From Verpa conica (lineage: Eukaryota; Ascomycota; Pezizomycetes; Pezizales; Morchellaceae): a stretch of 64,000 nucleotides of DNA. Positions within the stretch are counted from its first letter, which is position 1. Each line of letters starts with the position of its first letter. Under the pieces are notes generated by a model. The model was not told the DNA's origin. It ran no database searches and worked only from the letters and a program-made list of their open reading frames with translations. Positions 63,677 through 64,000 of this stretch are shown here, piece by piece. Made by a program: the position numbers and the translations under genes. The stretch spans positions 2,046,001-2,110,000 of the forward strand of contig JAUFSD010000004.1 in the NCBI GenBank assembly GCA_033030425.1, read 5' to 3'.

Positions 63677-64000
63677 ATGGACCAACGGGCAGAAGGGGGA
63701 CGCGGCGGAAGCCACGGAAATACGAGAAAAGGCGGCCAGCGTCACGGTATATCTAACCGCCTACCAAAGAGCTCTGCGCAGAGAACACCGAACTTCGCTC
63801 CTTGGAACGATAGCAGCTCCGATGGCAGCTCCGATGAAGATAGTAGCGAGGACGATGAGGACGATGAGAACTCCGAGGGTGACGACGACGACGAATACAA
63901 CGCATATAACAATTACGAAGAAGACGAACATGCAGAAGGCACGGAAGTGCTTCCCCAGTACGGCTATGCAGAAGACAGCATCAATGTCGGCCCGGCTTCA
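63677..64000 (+). CDS. Start of an acidic hypothetical protein (cut by the window end)
   Basis: ATG at 63677 opens a frame that stays open for 108 codons to the last base. It begins with a Gly/Arg-rich basic stretch (MDQRAEGGRGGSHGNTRKGG), then a Ser/Asp/Glu run (SSDGSSDEDSSEDDEDDENS) and a Tyr/Asn/Glu-rich segment. Disordered N-terminus; no domain in view. Codon use and the CAACGG/GACGA-rich third positions are gene-like. The function must come from sequence beyond the window. Confidence 0.65.
   Translation, partial: MDQRAEGGRGGSHGNTRKGGQRHGISNRLPKSSAQRTPNFAPWNDSSSDGSSDEDSSEDDEDDENSEGDDDDEYNAYNNYEEDEHAEGTEVLPQYGYAEDSINVGPAS

Overview
The window looks like nuclear DNA of a filamentous ascomycete. 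Genes are separated by long AT-rich spacers and interrupted by short introns of about 37-103 nt with GT..AG ends and CTAAC/CTGAC-like branch sites. The protein families seen (fungal fucose lectin, TPR-CHAT protein, IRG-type GTPase, MYND finger, fungal-only membrane families) are typical of such genomes. The complete Aleuria-type fucose lectin hints at Pezizomycetes or relatives, but that is inference. There is no rRNA gene and no intact tRNA gene.

Layout, left to right. 0-8 kb: a fucose-specific lectin gene (minus), several foldback or MITE-like repeats, a 1.65-kb Tc1/mariner element with perfect 26-bp terminal repeats and one nonsense codon, and a repeat array next to a TATA box. 9-13 kb: an IRG-like GTPase and a fungal hypothetical gene. 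14-16 kb: a cysteine-containing single-pass membrane protein broken at an 11-G run, then a 130-bp hairpin. 17-25 kb: an F-box/ankyrin protein, a tRNA-like relic, a small secreted cysteine-rich protein, an HNH-nuclease-like protein that appears to lack a key histidine, and an acidic hypothetical protein. 26-37 kb: a fungal multipass membrane protein, a GDA1/CD39 nucleoside phosphatase, a second small secreted protein of the same family as the one at 20 kb, a CxxC mini-protein and a MYND-finger protein. 39-48 kb: a TPR-CHAT protease with nine near-identical 45-residue repeats, a possible secreted protein, a divergently transcribed candidate pore-former, and a second copy of the membrane family. 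48-64 kb: sparse, with relics, a small zinc-binding protein, tandem repeats, an acetyltransferase with a nonsense codon, a multipass membrane protein, and the start of an acidic protein cut by the window end.

The functional theme, where one can be argued, is defence and interaction: a lectin, an IRG-like GTPase, a CHAT protease beside a protein whose layout recalls gasdermin-like pore formers, an F-box/ankyrin protein and small secreted proteins. The two least described items are the CHAT/pore-former pair at 39.5-45.7 kb and a two-member family of tiny secreted proteins sharing a C-x8-C-x7-CC core and the same 53-nt phase-1 intron (20.1 and 34.2 kb).
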